5,178 nt of DNA. Source: Spirochaetaceae bacterium (lineage in GTDB: Bacteria; Spirochaetota; Spirochaetia; Treponematales; Breznakiellaceae). The notes below the pieces were generated by a model. The model was not told where the DNA came from and did not search any database. It saw only the letters and a program-made list of their open reading frames with translations. Shown here piece by piece: positions 1 through 5,178 of the stretch. Where the stretch lies: contig JAIRYB010000040.1 of NCBI GenBank assembly GCA_031267955.1, positions 1-5,178 of the forward strand, read 5' to 3'. The translations under genes were made by a program, and so were the position numbers. Position 1 is the first letter of the stretch; each line of letters begins with the position of its first letter.

Positions 1-1
1 C

Positions 2-24
2 CCGGAGCTTGCTCCGGAAAATTT
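2..24 (+). terminator. small hairpin at window edge, possible terminator
   Basis: CCGGAGC (2-8) pairs with GCTCCGG (11-17) around TT, giving a 7-bp GC-rich stem followed by AAAATTT rather than a clean T run. It could be the end of a terminator for a gene left of the window. The pairing stops at base 1 (C1 faces A18), so the stem is not simply cut by the edge. Its core GGAGCTTGCTCC recurs in the strong terminator at 102-135. Confidence 0.3.
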
Positions 25-101
25 ACCACCACTGAAAATGTTGTAATCCGACCTTCGGATCAGGGTATGGCCCGGTCGGTATAATAAATTTCCTAACCAA
101 C
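25..101. other. non-coding stretch, little recognisable content
   Basis: No credible reading frame is seen. There is a small hairpin, ATCCGA (46-51) with TCGGAT (55-60) around CCT, and a perfect -10-like TATAAT at 80-85. The hexamer 17 bases upstream of that box (GGATCA, 57-62) does not resemble TTGACA, so a promoter is only weakly supported. If it were used, transcription would start roughly ten bases before the terminator hairpin. Confidence 0.35.
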
Positions 102-150
102 GAAGATACCCAGGAGCTTGCTCCTGGGTATCTTCATTTTTAAGATTTTT
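102..150 (+). terminator. strong intrinsic terminator
   Basis: GAAGATACCCAGGAGC (102-117) and GCTCCTGGGTATCTTC (120-135) are perfect reverse complements, 16 bp long with TT between them (in practice a 14-15 bp stem with a 4-6 base loop). ATTTTTAA and then a second run of six T (146-151) follow. This is a classical Rho-independent terminator. It probably ends transcription from a gene left of the window and insulates the GtrA gene downstream. The left arm has no A run to match, so reverse-strand termination is less likely. Confidence 0.85.
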
Positions 151-161
151 TGTAGTATAAT
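133..161 (+). promoter_or_regulatory. candidate promoter for the GtrA-family gene
   Basis: A perfect TATAAT lies at 156-161, just after the terminator T runs. The hexamer 17 bases upstream, TTCATT (133-138), matches TTGACA at only three positions and lies inside the terminator tail. A start near 168 would leave a leader of about 100 bases before the ATG at 270. The placement, after a terminator and before the first gene, supports it; the -35 does not. Confidence 0.45.
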
Positions 162-269
162 GCCGGTACGCTTTTGAGAACAGCAGGCTTTCGGACAGAA
201 CACGGCCAGTAATCGACTTTATAAAAAGACGGCGTGCCAGGCCCATGTGGGCTATTAAGGAAATATTTG

Positions 270-740
270 ATGGAAAACAAAGAGGACAAGCAGAACGAAG
301 AAATGAACGCAAAGCAGAACGCATTGCAGGCGGCCAAGTTTGCCTTGTTCTCTATTTCCGCAGGCGCGATAGAGGCCCTCTCCTTTACGCTGCTGAACGA
401 GTTGACAGGCTTTCCCTACTGGCCGAGCTATCTCATCGCGCTTACCCTGTCGGTGCTGTATAACTTTACCGTGAATCGCCGCTTTACTTTTAAGTCCGCG
501 GCCAATGTGCCGGTTGCCATGCTGAAGGTGCTGGGCTTTTACCTTCTGTTCACACCCCTTTCCACCCTGGCCGGCCACCGCGCCGAGGCCGCCGGCATAA
601 ACGAATACATCGTGCTTGGCGTAACGATGGTATGTAACCTGCTGCTCGAATTCCTGTTCTGCCGCTTTGTCGTGTACCGGGACTCAATGAACACCAACGA
701 CCTTGCCCTGAAGAAAGAAATTAACCGCACCGGGCCGTAG
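270..740 (+). CDS. GtrA-family four-helix membrane protein
   Basis: The protein has 156 residues. Its length and layout fit the GtrA family, small integral membrane proteins, several of which act in moving polyprenyl-phosphate-linked sugars across the membrane for decoration of surface polysaccharides; many have no known substrate. After a charged N-terminus (about 1-20) there are four likely membrane helices at roughly 22-43, 52-68, 83-101 and 112-135. The family signature after helix 2 is visible as NFTVNRRFTF (65-74). A weaker copy after helix 4, FCRFVVYRD (130-138), reflects the two-fold repeat of the fold. I chose the ATG at 270 because AAGGA (257-261) sits 8 bases before it; an in-frame GTG at 234 adds 12 residues but has no comparable ribosome site. 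No glycosyltransferase partner is in the window, so the transported sugar and the pathway are unknown. Confidence 0.85.
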   Translation: MENKEDKQNEEMNAKQNALQAAKFALFSISAGAIEALSFTLLNELTGFPYWPSYLIALTLSVLYNFTVNRRFTFKSAANVPVAMLKVLGFYLLFTPLSTLAGHRAEAAGINEYIVLGVTMVCNLLLEFLFCRFVVYRDSMNTNDLALKKEINRTGP

Positions 741-842
741 GCCTGCCCGCATGAGTCTCGCCCGGCATCTACAGGCCTGCGATGATCACCGTTGCGTTCC
801 CAAAATGCCGCCAAAGGGCTATATTTGAAGGAGGAGCCGAAT
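741..842 (+). other. gap between GtrA gene and nuclease-like gene
   Basis: About 100 bases without a gene. AGGCCTGC occurs twice (739-746 and 773-780), and the AGGCCT cores could pair with each other, but no T run follows. I see no convincing terminator or promoter, so the two flanking genes may share a transcript. Confidence 0.3.
828..834 (+). promoter_or_regulatory. strong ribosome binding site, fixes the start at 843
   Basis: AAGGAGG lies 8 bases before the ATG at 843, an ideal Shine-Dalgarno sequence and spacing. It rules out the longer reading from a TTG at 792, which would place this site inside the coding region. Confidence 0.85.
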
Positions 843-1538
843 ATGGAGACAACGCAAACAGTACCGGACTGGAAAGCCGCCGCTGATGAAATTTGGGCGC
901 TGCTACGGGAAACTGCCCGCCGGCAGGAAGAGATCGCCCGCCGACAGGAAGAAACCGCCCGGCAGATGGAGGAAACCGACAGGCGCCTCGACAAACAGAT
1001 GAAAGAGACCGACAAGCGCCTTGACAAACAGATGAGAGAAACCGCCCGCCAGCAGGAAGAGACCGCGCGGCAGATGAAGGAAACCGACAAGCGCCTCGAC
1101 AAACAGCTCGGGAAACTGGGCAACCGATTTGGCGAAATGGTTGAACACATGGTAATGCCCAACCTGGTGACGAAATTTGACGAACTGGGGTTTACCTTTA
1201 CGAAAGCTTACCGCACCATAATAACGGACAAGGAACATGCGGTATTCGCGGAAGTTGACGCCTTTCTGGAAAACGGCGATAAGGTTATGATTGTCGAAAT
1301 CAAAACCAAACCCAGTATTGACGATATAAACGACCATATTGAACGCATGGGAAAACTGCGTAAACATGCGGATTTGCACCATGACAAGCGGGTGTATCTG
1401 GGCGCCATTGCGGGCGTTGTTTTCAGCGACAGCGAGAAAAACTATGCCCTGAAAAAAGGTTTTTATGTAATTGAACCGTCTGGCGACACCTTTAATATTA
1501 TTGAACCGAAAGGCGCTTATTACCCCCATGAATGGTAA
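843..1538 (+). CDS. coiled-coil protein with PD-(D/E)XK nuclease-like domain
   Basis: The protein has 231 residues and no signal peptide, so it is probably cytoplasmic. Residues about 22-92 are a highly charged coiled coil made of 7-residue units (ARRQEEx, at 25, 32, 39, 68 and 75) and 11-residue units (M-x-E-T-D-x-R-L-D-K-Q, at 42, 53 and 78). A linker with GNRFGEMVE (93-101) leads into a compact domain. There D139 in AEVDAF and E152/K154 in VEIKTK form a D-x12-E-x-K arrangement typical of the PD-(D/E)XK nuclease fold; E98 or E101 could supply the further upstream acidic residue. The layout resembles DUF3782-type families of uncharacterised proteins. Whether it cuts nucleic acid is not shown; the catalytic residues look intact, so it is not obviously dead. 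No toxin, methylase or other defence gene is adjacent, and it may be a lone gene or co-transcribed with the GtrA gene. Fold assignment is fairly sure, function unknown. Confidence 0.75.
   Translation: METTQTVPDWKAAADEIWALLRETARRQEEIARRQEETARQMEETDRRLDKQMKETDKRLDKQMRETARQQEETARQMKETDKRLDKQLGKLGNRFGEMVEHMVMPNLVTKFDELGFTFTKAYRTIITDKEHAVFAEVDAFLENGDKVMIVEIKTKPSIDDINDHIERMGKLRKHADLHHDKRVYLGAIAGVVFSDSEKNYALKKGFYVIEPSGDTFNIIEPKGAYYPHEW
915..1106 (+). repeat. in-gene tandem 21-bp and 33-bp repeats (coiled coil)
   Basis: Three 33-bp units at 966-998, 999-1031 and 1074-1106 encode near-identical 11-residue segments. The second and third differ at three bases, all silent, and the first and third at two bases. 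Around and between them are 21-bp units encoding ARRQEEx-type heptads (915-935, 936-956, 957-977, 1044-1064, 1065-1085), some overlapping the 33-bp units. The array lies in frame with no interruption, so unit gain or loss would keep the protein readable. Confidence 0.85.
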
Positions 1539-1632
1539 AGGCGTAAAGGGCGCCTGACACCGGCGCTGCGAGGTGATCCGGGCAAAATCCGGGACGCCGG
1601 AGCGAGCGAAGTTCACGGCCCCCTTCCGCCGT
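1539..1632 (+). other. gene-free stretch with weak hairpins
   Basis: No gene is seen. Three possible stems occur: AGGCG (1539-1543) with CGCCT (1551-1555); CCGGCG (1560-1565) with CGCCGG (1595-1600), enclosing two direct copies of ATCCGGG (1576-1582 and 1587-1593) offset by 11 bases; and ACGGC (1615-1619) with GCCGT (1628-1632). None is followed by a T run, so the nuclease-like gene has no recognisable intrinsic terminator. The stems may be chance pairing in GC-rich DNA. Confidence 0.35.
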
Positions 1633-1635
1633 AAA

Positions 1636-1675
1636 ATGCCTGTCCGGAATCGTTTTCCGGGGCAGATTCAGGCAT
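1636..1675 (+). other. compound hairpin upstream of the reductase promoter
   Basis: An outer stem ATGCCTG (1636-1642) with CAGGCAT (1669-1675) encloses an inner stem CCGGAA (1644-1649) with TTCCGG (1655-1660). TGCC (1637-1640) can instead pair with GGCA (1661-1664), so two foldings compete. No T run follows. It lies upstream of the TTGACA box, so it would be in the reductase mRNA only if transcription reads through from the left. It could also act at the DNA level or be an imperfect terminator for the preceding gene. Confidence 0.4.
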
Positions 1676-1702
1676 CCGCCTCTCGATTTCCAAAACCTCC
1701 GC

Positions 1703-1731
1703 TTGACAAATGTTCATAATCAGTATATATA
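1703..1731 (+). promoter_or_regulatory. probable promoter of the oxidoreductase operon
   Basis: A perfect -35 box TTGACA (1703-1708) is followed after 17 bases by TATATA (1726-1731), which matches TATAAT at four positions; TATATA at 1724-1729 with 15-base spacing is an alternative reading. The start of transcription would fall at about 1736-1739, at or within a few bases of the start codon. The surrounding AT-rich tract stands out from the GC-rich genes on either side. Confidence 0.6.
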
Positions 1732-1740
1732 CATGTATAT
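1727..1740. promoter_or_regulatory. 14-bp perfect palindrome, candidate operator
   Basis: ATATACATGTATAT is its own reverse complement. It covers the end of the likely -10 box, the predicted transcription start and both candidate start codons (1733 and 1739). This is where a dimeric repressor would block polymerase, as expected for a sugar-inducible operon. The regulator is not in the window and its family cannot be named. Confidence 0.5.
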
Positions 1741-2782
1741 GAATAATGACAACGGGCTGGATAAGTTAAGCCGGATCGGGATTGGCTGCTGGGCCTTCGG
1801 CGGCGGGGAATATTGGGGAGACCAGAACCAGAAGGATGTGGACGATGTTGTCCGTATGGCGGTCGAAAAGGGCCTTAATGTTTTTGATACCGCCCGGATG
1901 TACAACGACGGGGCCAGCGAGGTCTCCTTGGGGAAGGCCCTCAGGGGGCTGCGGGACAGGGCTTTTGTCATTTCCAAAGTTTCGCCGGCCAGGGCCTACA
2001 GGAAGGCCCTTAAGGAAGAGTGCGAAAATTCCCTCCGCAACCTGGGGATGGATTACCTGGACATGTATATGATACATTGGCCCATCAACCCCCAGGGGAT
2101 CAGGCACTTTACCGGCGATCCGGATATTATCGCCCGGCCTCCTGCTACCGAAGAAGCTTTCGCGGCTCTGGACGAGCTTAAAAAAGAGGGGAAGATACGC
2201 CATATCGGGGTGAGCAATTACGGCATCAGGCAGCTGAAGGAGGCCGTCTCGTTTTGTTCCGGGATTGCGGTAAACGAAATGCCCTACAACATTATTTCCC
2301 GGGCAATTGAAGCCGAGATCATGCCCTACTGCGCGGAACAGGGCATCAGGATAATTTCTTCCATGACGCTCCAGCAGGGGGTACTGGCCGGGATATACAG
2401 AACCGCGGATGACGTTCCGCCACACCAGGCCCATTCCCGGCATTTTGCCCAGGAAAGAGGGAACGGCGTTTCCCGCCATTACGAAGCCGGGGCTGAAGAA
2501 GATGTGTTCCGGACAGTGGCGCTGCTCCGGGAACTCTCCGAAGAGCTGGGGGTTTCGGTAGCCCAGCTGTCGGTCGCCTGGGTCCTGGCGAATCCCCGCA
2601 TTACCACCGCCCTTATCGGGTCGCGGAACGAAAAGGAACTTGACGAAAATATCCGCGCCTCGGAATTGGCGCTCCCCGCCGATGTGATGGAAAAGATCGA
2701 CAGGGCGAGTCTCGCGGTCCTGGAAAAACTGGGGAACAGCCCCGATTATTACGAAAATTCAAAAGAGAGCCGTATCTACTGA
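1739..2782 (+). CDS. aldo/keto reductase family oxidoreductase
   Basis: The protein has 347 residues and is a cytoplasmic NAD(P)H-dependent enzyme with the (beta/alpha)8 barrel of the aldo/keto reductase superfamily, which interconverts carbonyls and alcohols. The full catalytic tetrad is visible: D50 and Y55 in FDTARMY, K80 in ISKVS and H113 in MIHWP. Later family marks are GKIRHIGVSNYG and the cofactor-binding GSRN (294-297). The style recalls the IolS/YajO-like branch that acts on sugars and small aldehydes, but the substrate is not readable. The start is uncertain. I prefer the ATG at 1739; an ATG at 1733 adds two residues, and a TTG at 1703 adds twelve but coincides with the TTGACA box. 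None has a Shine-Dalgarno sequence, which fits a leaderless message. It is the first gene of a probable operon with the dehydrogenases downstream, 81 bases before the next. Confidence 0.88.
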   Translation: MNNDNGLDKLSRIGIGCWAFGGGEYWGDQNQKDVDDVVRMAVEKGLNVFDTARMYNDGASEVSLGKALRGLRDRAFVISKVSPARAYRKALKEECENSLRNLGMDYLDMYMIHWPINPQGIRHFTGDPDIIARPPATEEAFAALDELKKEGKIRHIGVSNYGIRQLKEAVSFCSGIAVNEMPYNIISRAIEAEIMPYCAEQGIRIISSMTLQQGVLAGIYRTADDVPPHQAHSRHFAQERGNGVSRHYEAGAEEDVFRTVALLRELSEELGVSVAQLSVAWVLANPRITTALIGSRNEKELDENIRASELALPADVMEKIDRASLAVLEKLGNSPDYYENSKESRIY

Positions 2783-2816
2783 CCTTTTTGGCGGCTATTT
2801 ACTTGCCTGCTAAAAA

Positions 2817-2831
2817 TCGCCCAATGGGCGG
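2817..2831. other. short hairpin between reductase and dehydrogenase genes
   Basis: CGCCC (2818-2822) pairs with GGGCG (2826-2830) around AAT, with a possible T-G closing pair. On the + strand it is followed by TAAAAAA, not T, so it is not a + strand terminator. Read on the - strand it is followed by ATTTTTA, but no - strand gene exists here. It may stabilise an mRNA end between the two genes. Confidence 0.35.
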
Positions 2832-2863
2832 TAAAAAATGCCGGATAGAAACCAGGGGGAAAC

Positions 2864-3898
2864 ATGAAAGCGTTATTGATGGAAGAATACAAAAAATTAC
2901 GGTACGTTGATGTGCCGGACCCCCGGATTAGCGGAAGCCGTGACATTCTGGTGCGGGTCAGGGCGGCGGCGGTTTGCGGTTCCGATATTCACGGTTTTGA
3001 CGGTTCCACGGGCAGGCGGAAGCCCCCCGTCATCATGGGCCACGAAGCTTCCGGGGATGTTGCCGCTGTAGGCACGGGCGTGGAGCGCTTTAAAGCCGGT
3101 GACCGGCTTACCTTTGATTCCACTATTTATTGCGGTTCCTGTTTTTACTGCCAAAACGGCCAGGTCAACCTCTGTGACAACCGTACGGTCCTGGGGGTTT
3201 CCTGCGACGAATACCGGCGGCACGGGGCCTTTGCAGAATATGTGCTGGTACCCGAGCATATCTGCTATCCCCTGCCCCAGGGCATCTCCTATGAGGAAGC
3301 GGCCATGGCCGAGCCTGCGGGGGTGGCGGCCCACGCCTTCAGAATTACCCCGGTAGGCCTGGACGAAACCGTGGCCATAGTCGGCGCGGGCGTCATCGGC
3401 CTTCTCCTCCTCGATATTGCGCGGGCGTCCACTTCGGGGAAGATCATCGCCCTGGATACGGACCCGGCCAGGCGGGAGGCCGCCCTGGCGCGGGGGGCGG
3501 ACGCGGTCTTTGACCCGGCCGACGAAGGCGTTGGCCGGGAAGTAAGGGAACTGAGCGCCGGGCGCGGCGCCGACCGGGTTTTTGAGGCGGTCGGGGCAAG
3601 CGCCCCTGTGCGGACCGCCCTCAGCCTTGTACGCAAGGGCGGCTCGGTGACCCTGATCGGCAACGTAAGCCCCGAAATAGACCTTCCCCTGCAAAGCGTA
3701 GTTACCCGGCAGATAAGCCTCATCGGTTCATGCGCCATAGCCGGGGAATATCCCCTTGTCCTTGACCTTATTGCCCGGAAAAAGATAAACGTGGAATCCC
3801 TTATCAGCAGGAAGAGGCCCCTTTCCGAGGGGCAGATATGGTTCGACAAGCTCTACAACCGGGAAGACAATCTCCTTAAGGTGGTACTTATCCCATGA
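2864..3898 (+). CDS. zinc-dependent medium-chain alcohol/polyol dehydrogenase
   Basis: The protein has 344 residues, the usual length for sorbitol, galactitol-1-phosphate and threonine dehydrogenase-type enzymes, which oxidise a secondary alcohol with NAD(P)+. Catalytic zinc ligands are C38 (in VCGSDIHG), H60 and E61 (in GHE), with E150 in AEPAG as the further acidic ligand of this group. Structural zinc cysteines are C90, C93, C96 and C104, all present. The Rossmann motif GAGVIG is at 174-179, and D198 at the end of the second strand (IIALDTD) favours NAD over NADP. The sequence is closest in style to the GatD/sorbitol dehydrogenase group, but the exact polyol, sugar or sugar phosphate is not determined. 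The ATG at 2864 follows a purine-rich AGGGGGA (2854-2860) at short spacing. The end overlaps the start of the next gene, so the two are almost certainly made together. Confidence 0.9.
   Translation: MKALLMEEYKKLRYVDVPDPRISGSRDILVRVRAAAVCGSDIHGFDGSTGRRKPPVIMGHEASGDVAAVGTGVERFKAGDRLTFDSTIYCGSCFYCQNGQVNLCDNRTVLGVSCDEYRRHGAFAEYVLVPEHICYPLPQGISYEEAAMAEPAGVAAHAFRITPVGLDETVAIVGAGVIGLLLLDIARASTSGKIIALDTDPARREAALARGADAVFDPADEGVGREVRELSAGRGADRVFEAVGASAPVRTALSLVRKGGSVTLIGNVSPEIDLPLQSVVTRQISLIGSCAIAGEYPLVLDLIARKKINVESLISRKRPLSEGQIWFDKLYNREDNLLKVVLIP
3878..3898 (+). promoter_or_regulatory. ATGA overlap with internal ribosome site
   Basis: The start codon of the Gfo/Idh/MocA gene (3895-3897) overlaps the TGA stop of the dehydrogenase (3896-3898). 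AAGGTGG (3878-3884), one base from the ideal AAGGAGG, lies 10 bases before the start, inside the upstream gene. This supports translational coupling and the chosen start. Confidence 0.8.
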
Positions 3899-5001
3899 AA
3901 GACAAGGTACGTTTCGGCCTTATGGGCTACGGAAAGGTGGCCAATCTTTACGTCCAGGCCCTGGCGTCCTCCGCCCGGGGGGAACTGGTTTCTGTCTGCG
4001 GGCGGAATGCGGAGCGGCGGGACAATTTCGCTGCCCGGTGGAAGATCGCCTCCCGCGCCACGGCGGAGGAGATGGTCCGGAAGGACAGCGCGGACGCCGT
4101 TATCATCACTACCCCGCACCCCCGGCACCGGGACGGCGCGCTGGAAGCCTTTGCGGCGGGCGCCCATGTGCTGGTGGAAAAGCCCATGGCCTTGACCGGG
4201 GCCGAATGCGACGATATTATCGCCGCCTCGAAAAAAGCGGGGAAATGCCTTTCGGTGGTGAGCCAGCGCCGCTGGTTCCCCGCCTGCGTCCGCGTCAAGG
4301 AGGCTATTGCCGCGGGGAAGCTCGGCAGGCCAGCCCTGGCCCAGCTCACTATTCTCGGCTGGCGGGACAAGGCCTACTATGACAGCGATCCCTGGCGGGG
4401 GAAATGGTCCACCGAGGGGGGCGGAATCCTCATCAACCAGGCGCCCCACCAGATCGATCTGCTCCACTGGTTTATGGGGCCTTTTAGGGAGATACAGGGC
4501 TTTTGGGATAACTTTAACCATCCCTATATCGAGGTAGAGGACAGCGCGGTCGCCGCGATCCGCTTTAAAAGCGGCGCCCTGGGATCGGTACTGGTGAGCA
4601 ATTCCCAGAAACCCGGCATCTACGCCAAGGTACATGTTCACGGTGACGCCGCCTATTCCGCGGGGGTCCAGACCGACGGCGGGGCCATGTTCATCGCGGG
4701 GATGAGCGGGGCTGTGGAACCCCCTCTGAACGATCTCTGGACTATCGAGGGAGAGCAGGGCCTTTTGGACAAATTCCGCAAAGAAGACGAGGCTTTTTTC
4801 AAAGAGCTGGAAGCGCGGGATTCTGCCATAACTCACTTTTTTACCTGCCAGCTTGACGATTTTTGCGGCGCTATCCGGGACGGGCGGCCCCCGGCGGTCA
4901 GCGGCGAAGACGGCCGGGAAACAGTGCGGTTCATCGAGGCCGTCCTGAAGACCGGCAGCCCCGCCGGTTTTAACACGCGGAATCGAGGGGGCGCGGCATA
5001 G
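3895..5001 (+). CDS. Gfo/Idh/MocA-family oxidoreductase
   Basis: The protein has 368 residues and is a cytoplasmic NAD(P)-dependent dehydrogenase of the glucose-fructose oxidoreductase / inositol dehydrogenase / MocA family, which oxidises or reduces hydroxyls on sugars, inositols and related compounds. The N-terminal Rossmann domain shows GYGKVA (11-16, GxGxxA type) and the hallmark EKP (95-97), with K96 the usual catalytic lysine. The C-terminal substrate domain has GGGILINQAPHQIDLLHW (175-192), where H185 and D188 are the expected active-site residues. There is no N-terminal twin-arginine signal, unlike periplasmic glucose-fructose oxidoreductase. Substrate cannot be deduced. The immediate coupling to a zinc polyol dehydrogenase suggests both work on the same carbon skeleton. 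Confidence 0.9.
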   Translation: MKDKVRFGLMGYGKVANLYVQALASSARGELVSVCGRNAERRDNFAARWKIASRATAEEMVRKDSADAVIITTPHPRHRDGALEAFAAGAHVLVEKPMALTGAECDDIIAASKKAGKCLSVVSQRRWFPACVRVKEAIAAGKLGRPALAQLTILGWRDKAYYDSDPWRGKWSTEGGGILINQAPHQIDLLHWFMGPFREIQGFWDNFNHPYIEVEDSAVAAIRFKSGALGSVLVSNSQKPGIYAKVHVHGDAAYSAGVQTDGGAMFIAGMSGAVEPPLNDLWTIEGEQGLLDKFRKEDEAFFKELEARDSAITHFFTCQLDDFCGAIRDGRPPAVSGEDGRETVRFIEAVLKTGSPAGFNTRNRGGAA

Positions 5002-5048
5002 GGAACGCCGGCATAGGTTGCCGGGCGGGCGCTAATGTTTGAGGGAAT

Positions 5049-5178
5049 TTGACAGTCGAAAAGGTAAACGCCCTTACCCTGACAGGGAAGGCTGTATTCA
5101 GCCGCTGCCTTTGGGCGGCCAAAGACGGGCGGGTCCGCGCTTCCAAATTTTCTCCCGGCACGGGGGCGCTTACCTTAC
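5049..5178 (+). CDS. partial reading frame running off the right edge, unrecognised
   Basis: A frame open from a TTG at 5049 to the end encodes 43 residues beginning MTVEKVNALTLTGK; the gene is cut by the window edge. It begins 47 bases after the preceding stop, on the same strand, and its codons are GC-rich at third positions like the neighbours, so it is plausibly the next operon gene. An in-frame TGA at 5040-5042 limits the start, and there is no ATG or GTG start in the visible part. GAGGGA (5041-5046) is a possible ribosome site but sits very close to the TTG. I do not recognise a family. The true start could be further right, outside the window. Confidence 0.45.
   Translation, partial: MTVEKVNALTLTGKAVFSRCLWAAKDGRVRASKFSPGTGALTL

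Noticed and set aside
797..825. TTCCCA-N17-TATATT as promoter of the nuclease-like gene
   Set aside because: Transcription would begin at about 832, inside the Shine-Dalgarno sequence at 828-834, which would remove part of it.
915..1106. CRISPR or intergenic repeat array
   Set aside because: The repeats have no spacers, keep codon phase, and encode a coiled coil within an intact gene.
539..1162. 207-residue Ser/Arg-rich open frame on the - strand
   Set aside because: Its repeated serine-arginine segments are just the antisense reading of the coiled-coil repeats.
903..1616. 237-residue open frame on the - strand
   Set aside because: It is antisense to the nuclease-like gene; the + strand frame has a strong ribosome site and a recognisable domain.
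1766..2479. 237-residue open frame on the - strand
   Set aside because: It is antisense to the aldo/keto reductase, which has its full catalytic tetrad; the - strand product shows no domain.
3853..4836. 327-residue open frame on the - strand
   Set aside because: It lies antisense to the Gfo/Idh/MocA gene, which has complete family motifs. The - strand product is rich in G, P and R with no recognisable domain, as expected from a mirror frame in GC-rich DNA.
5008..5024. Terminator after the Gfo/Idh/MocA gene
   Set aside because: CCGGC and GCCGG can form a 5-bp stem, but no T run follows, and an open frame continues downstream.
5035..5052. Five-codon leader frame overlapping the TTG at 5049
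   Set aside because: It is too short to judge, has no ribosome site, and encodes nothing suggestive of attenuation.
5049..5077. Promoter from TTGACA at 5049-5054
   Set aside because: The hexamer 17 bases downstream (CCTTAC) is not -10-like and no AT-rich patch is nearby.

Overview
The window looks like a chromosomal segment from a moderately GC-rich bacterium. The best guess is a spirochaete of the termite-gut Treponema type. That guess rests on the gene with a repeat-built coiled coil fused to a PD-(D/E)XK-like domain, a kind of family I associate with treponemes and cyanobacteria, and on overall gene style; it is an inference, not a demonstration. All credible genes are on the + strand. 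There is no transposon, CRISPR array, tRNA or rRNA.

Left part (1-1538): a non-coding stretch with a small hairpin at the very edge, then a strong intrinsic terminator (102-150) closing whatever lies upstream, then a good -10 box (156-161). Next come a four-helix GtrA-family membrane protein (270-740) and, after about 100 bases, a 231-residue protein (843-1538) with an N-terminal coiled coil built from 7- and 11-residue repeats and a C-terminal PD-(D/E)XK nuclease-like domain.

Middle (1539-1738): a 200-base gap with several hairpins but no clear terminator. It ends in a TTGACA box and a 14-base perfect palindrome that lies over the probable -10, the transcription start and the start codon of the next gene. 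That gene has no Shine-Dalgarno sequence, so its mRNA may be leaderless.

Right part (1739-5178): a run of three oxidoreductases from three different families: an aldo/keto reductase, a zinc-dependent medium-chain polyol/sugar alcohol-type dehydrogenase, and a Gfo/Idh/MocA-family dehydrogenase. The last two overlap by ATGA and are probably translationally coupled. A fourth reading frame with a TTG start runs off the right edge. The set reads as part of a catabolic operon for a sugar, polyol or sugar acid, with the three enzymes moving hydride between intermediates through NAD(P). No transporter, kinase or regulator is in view, so the substrate cannot be named.

The most interesting points are the overlapping promoter/operator/start arrangement at 1703-1741 and the repeat-built coiled coil on the nuclease-like protein. 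I see no clear evidence for a wholly new system here.
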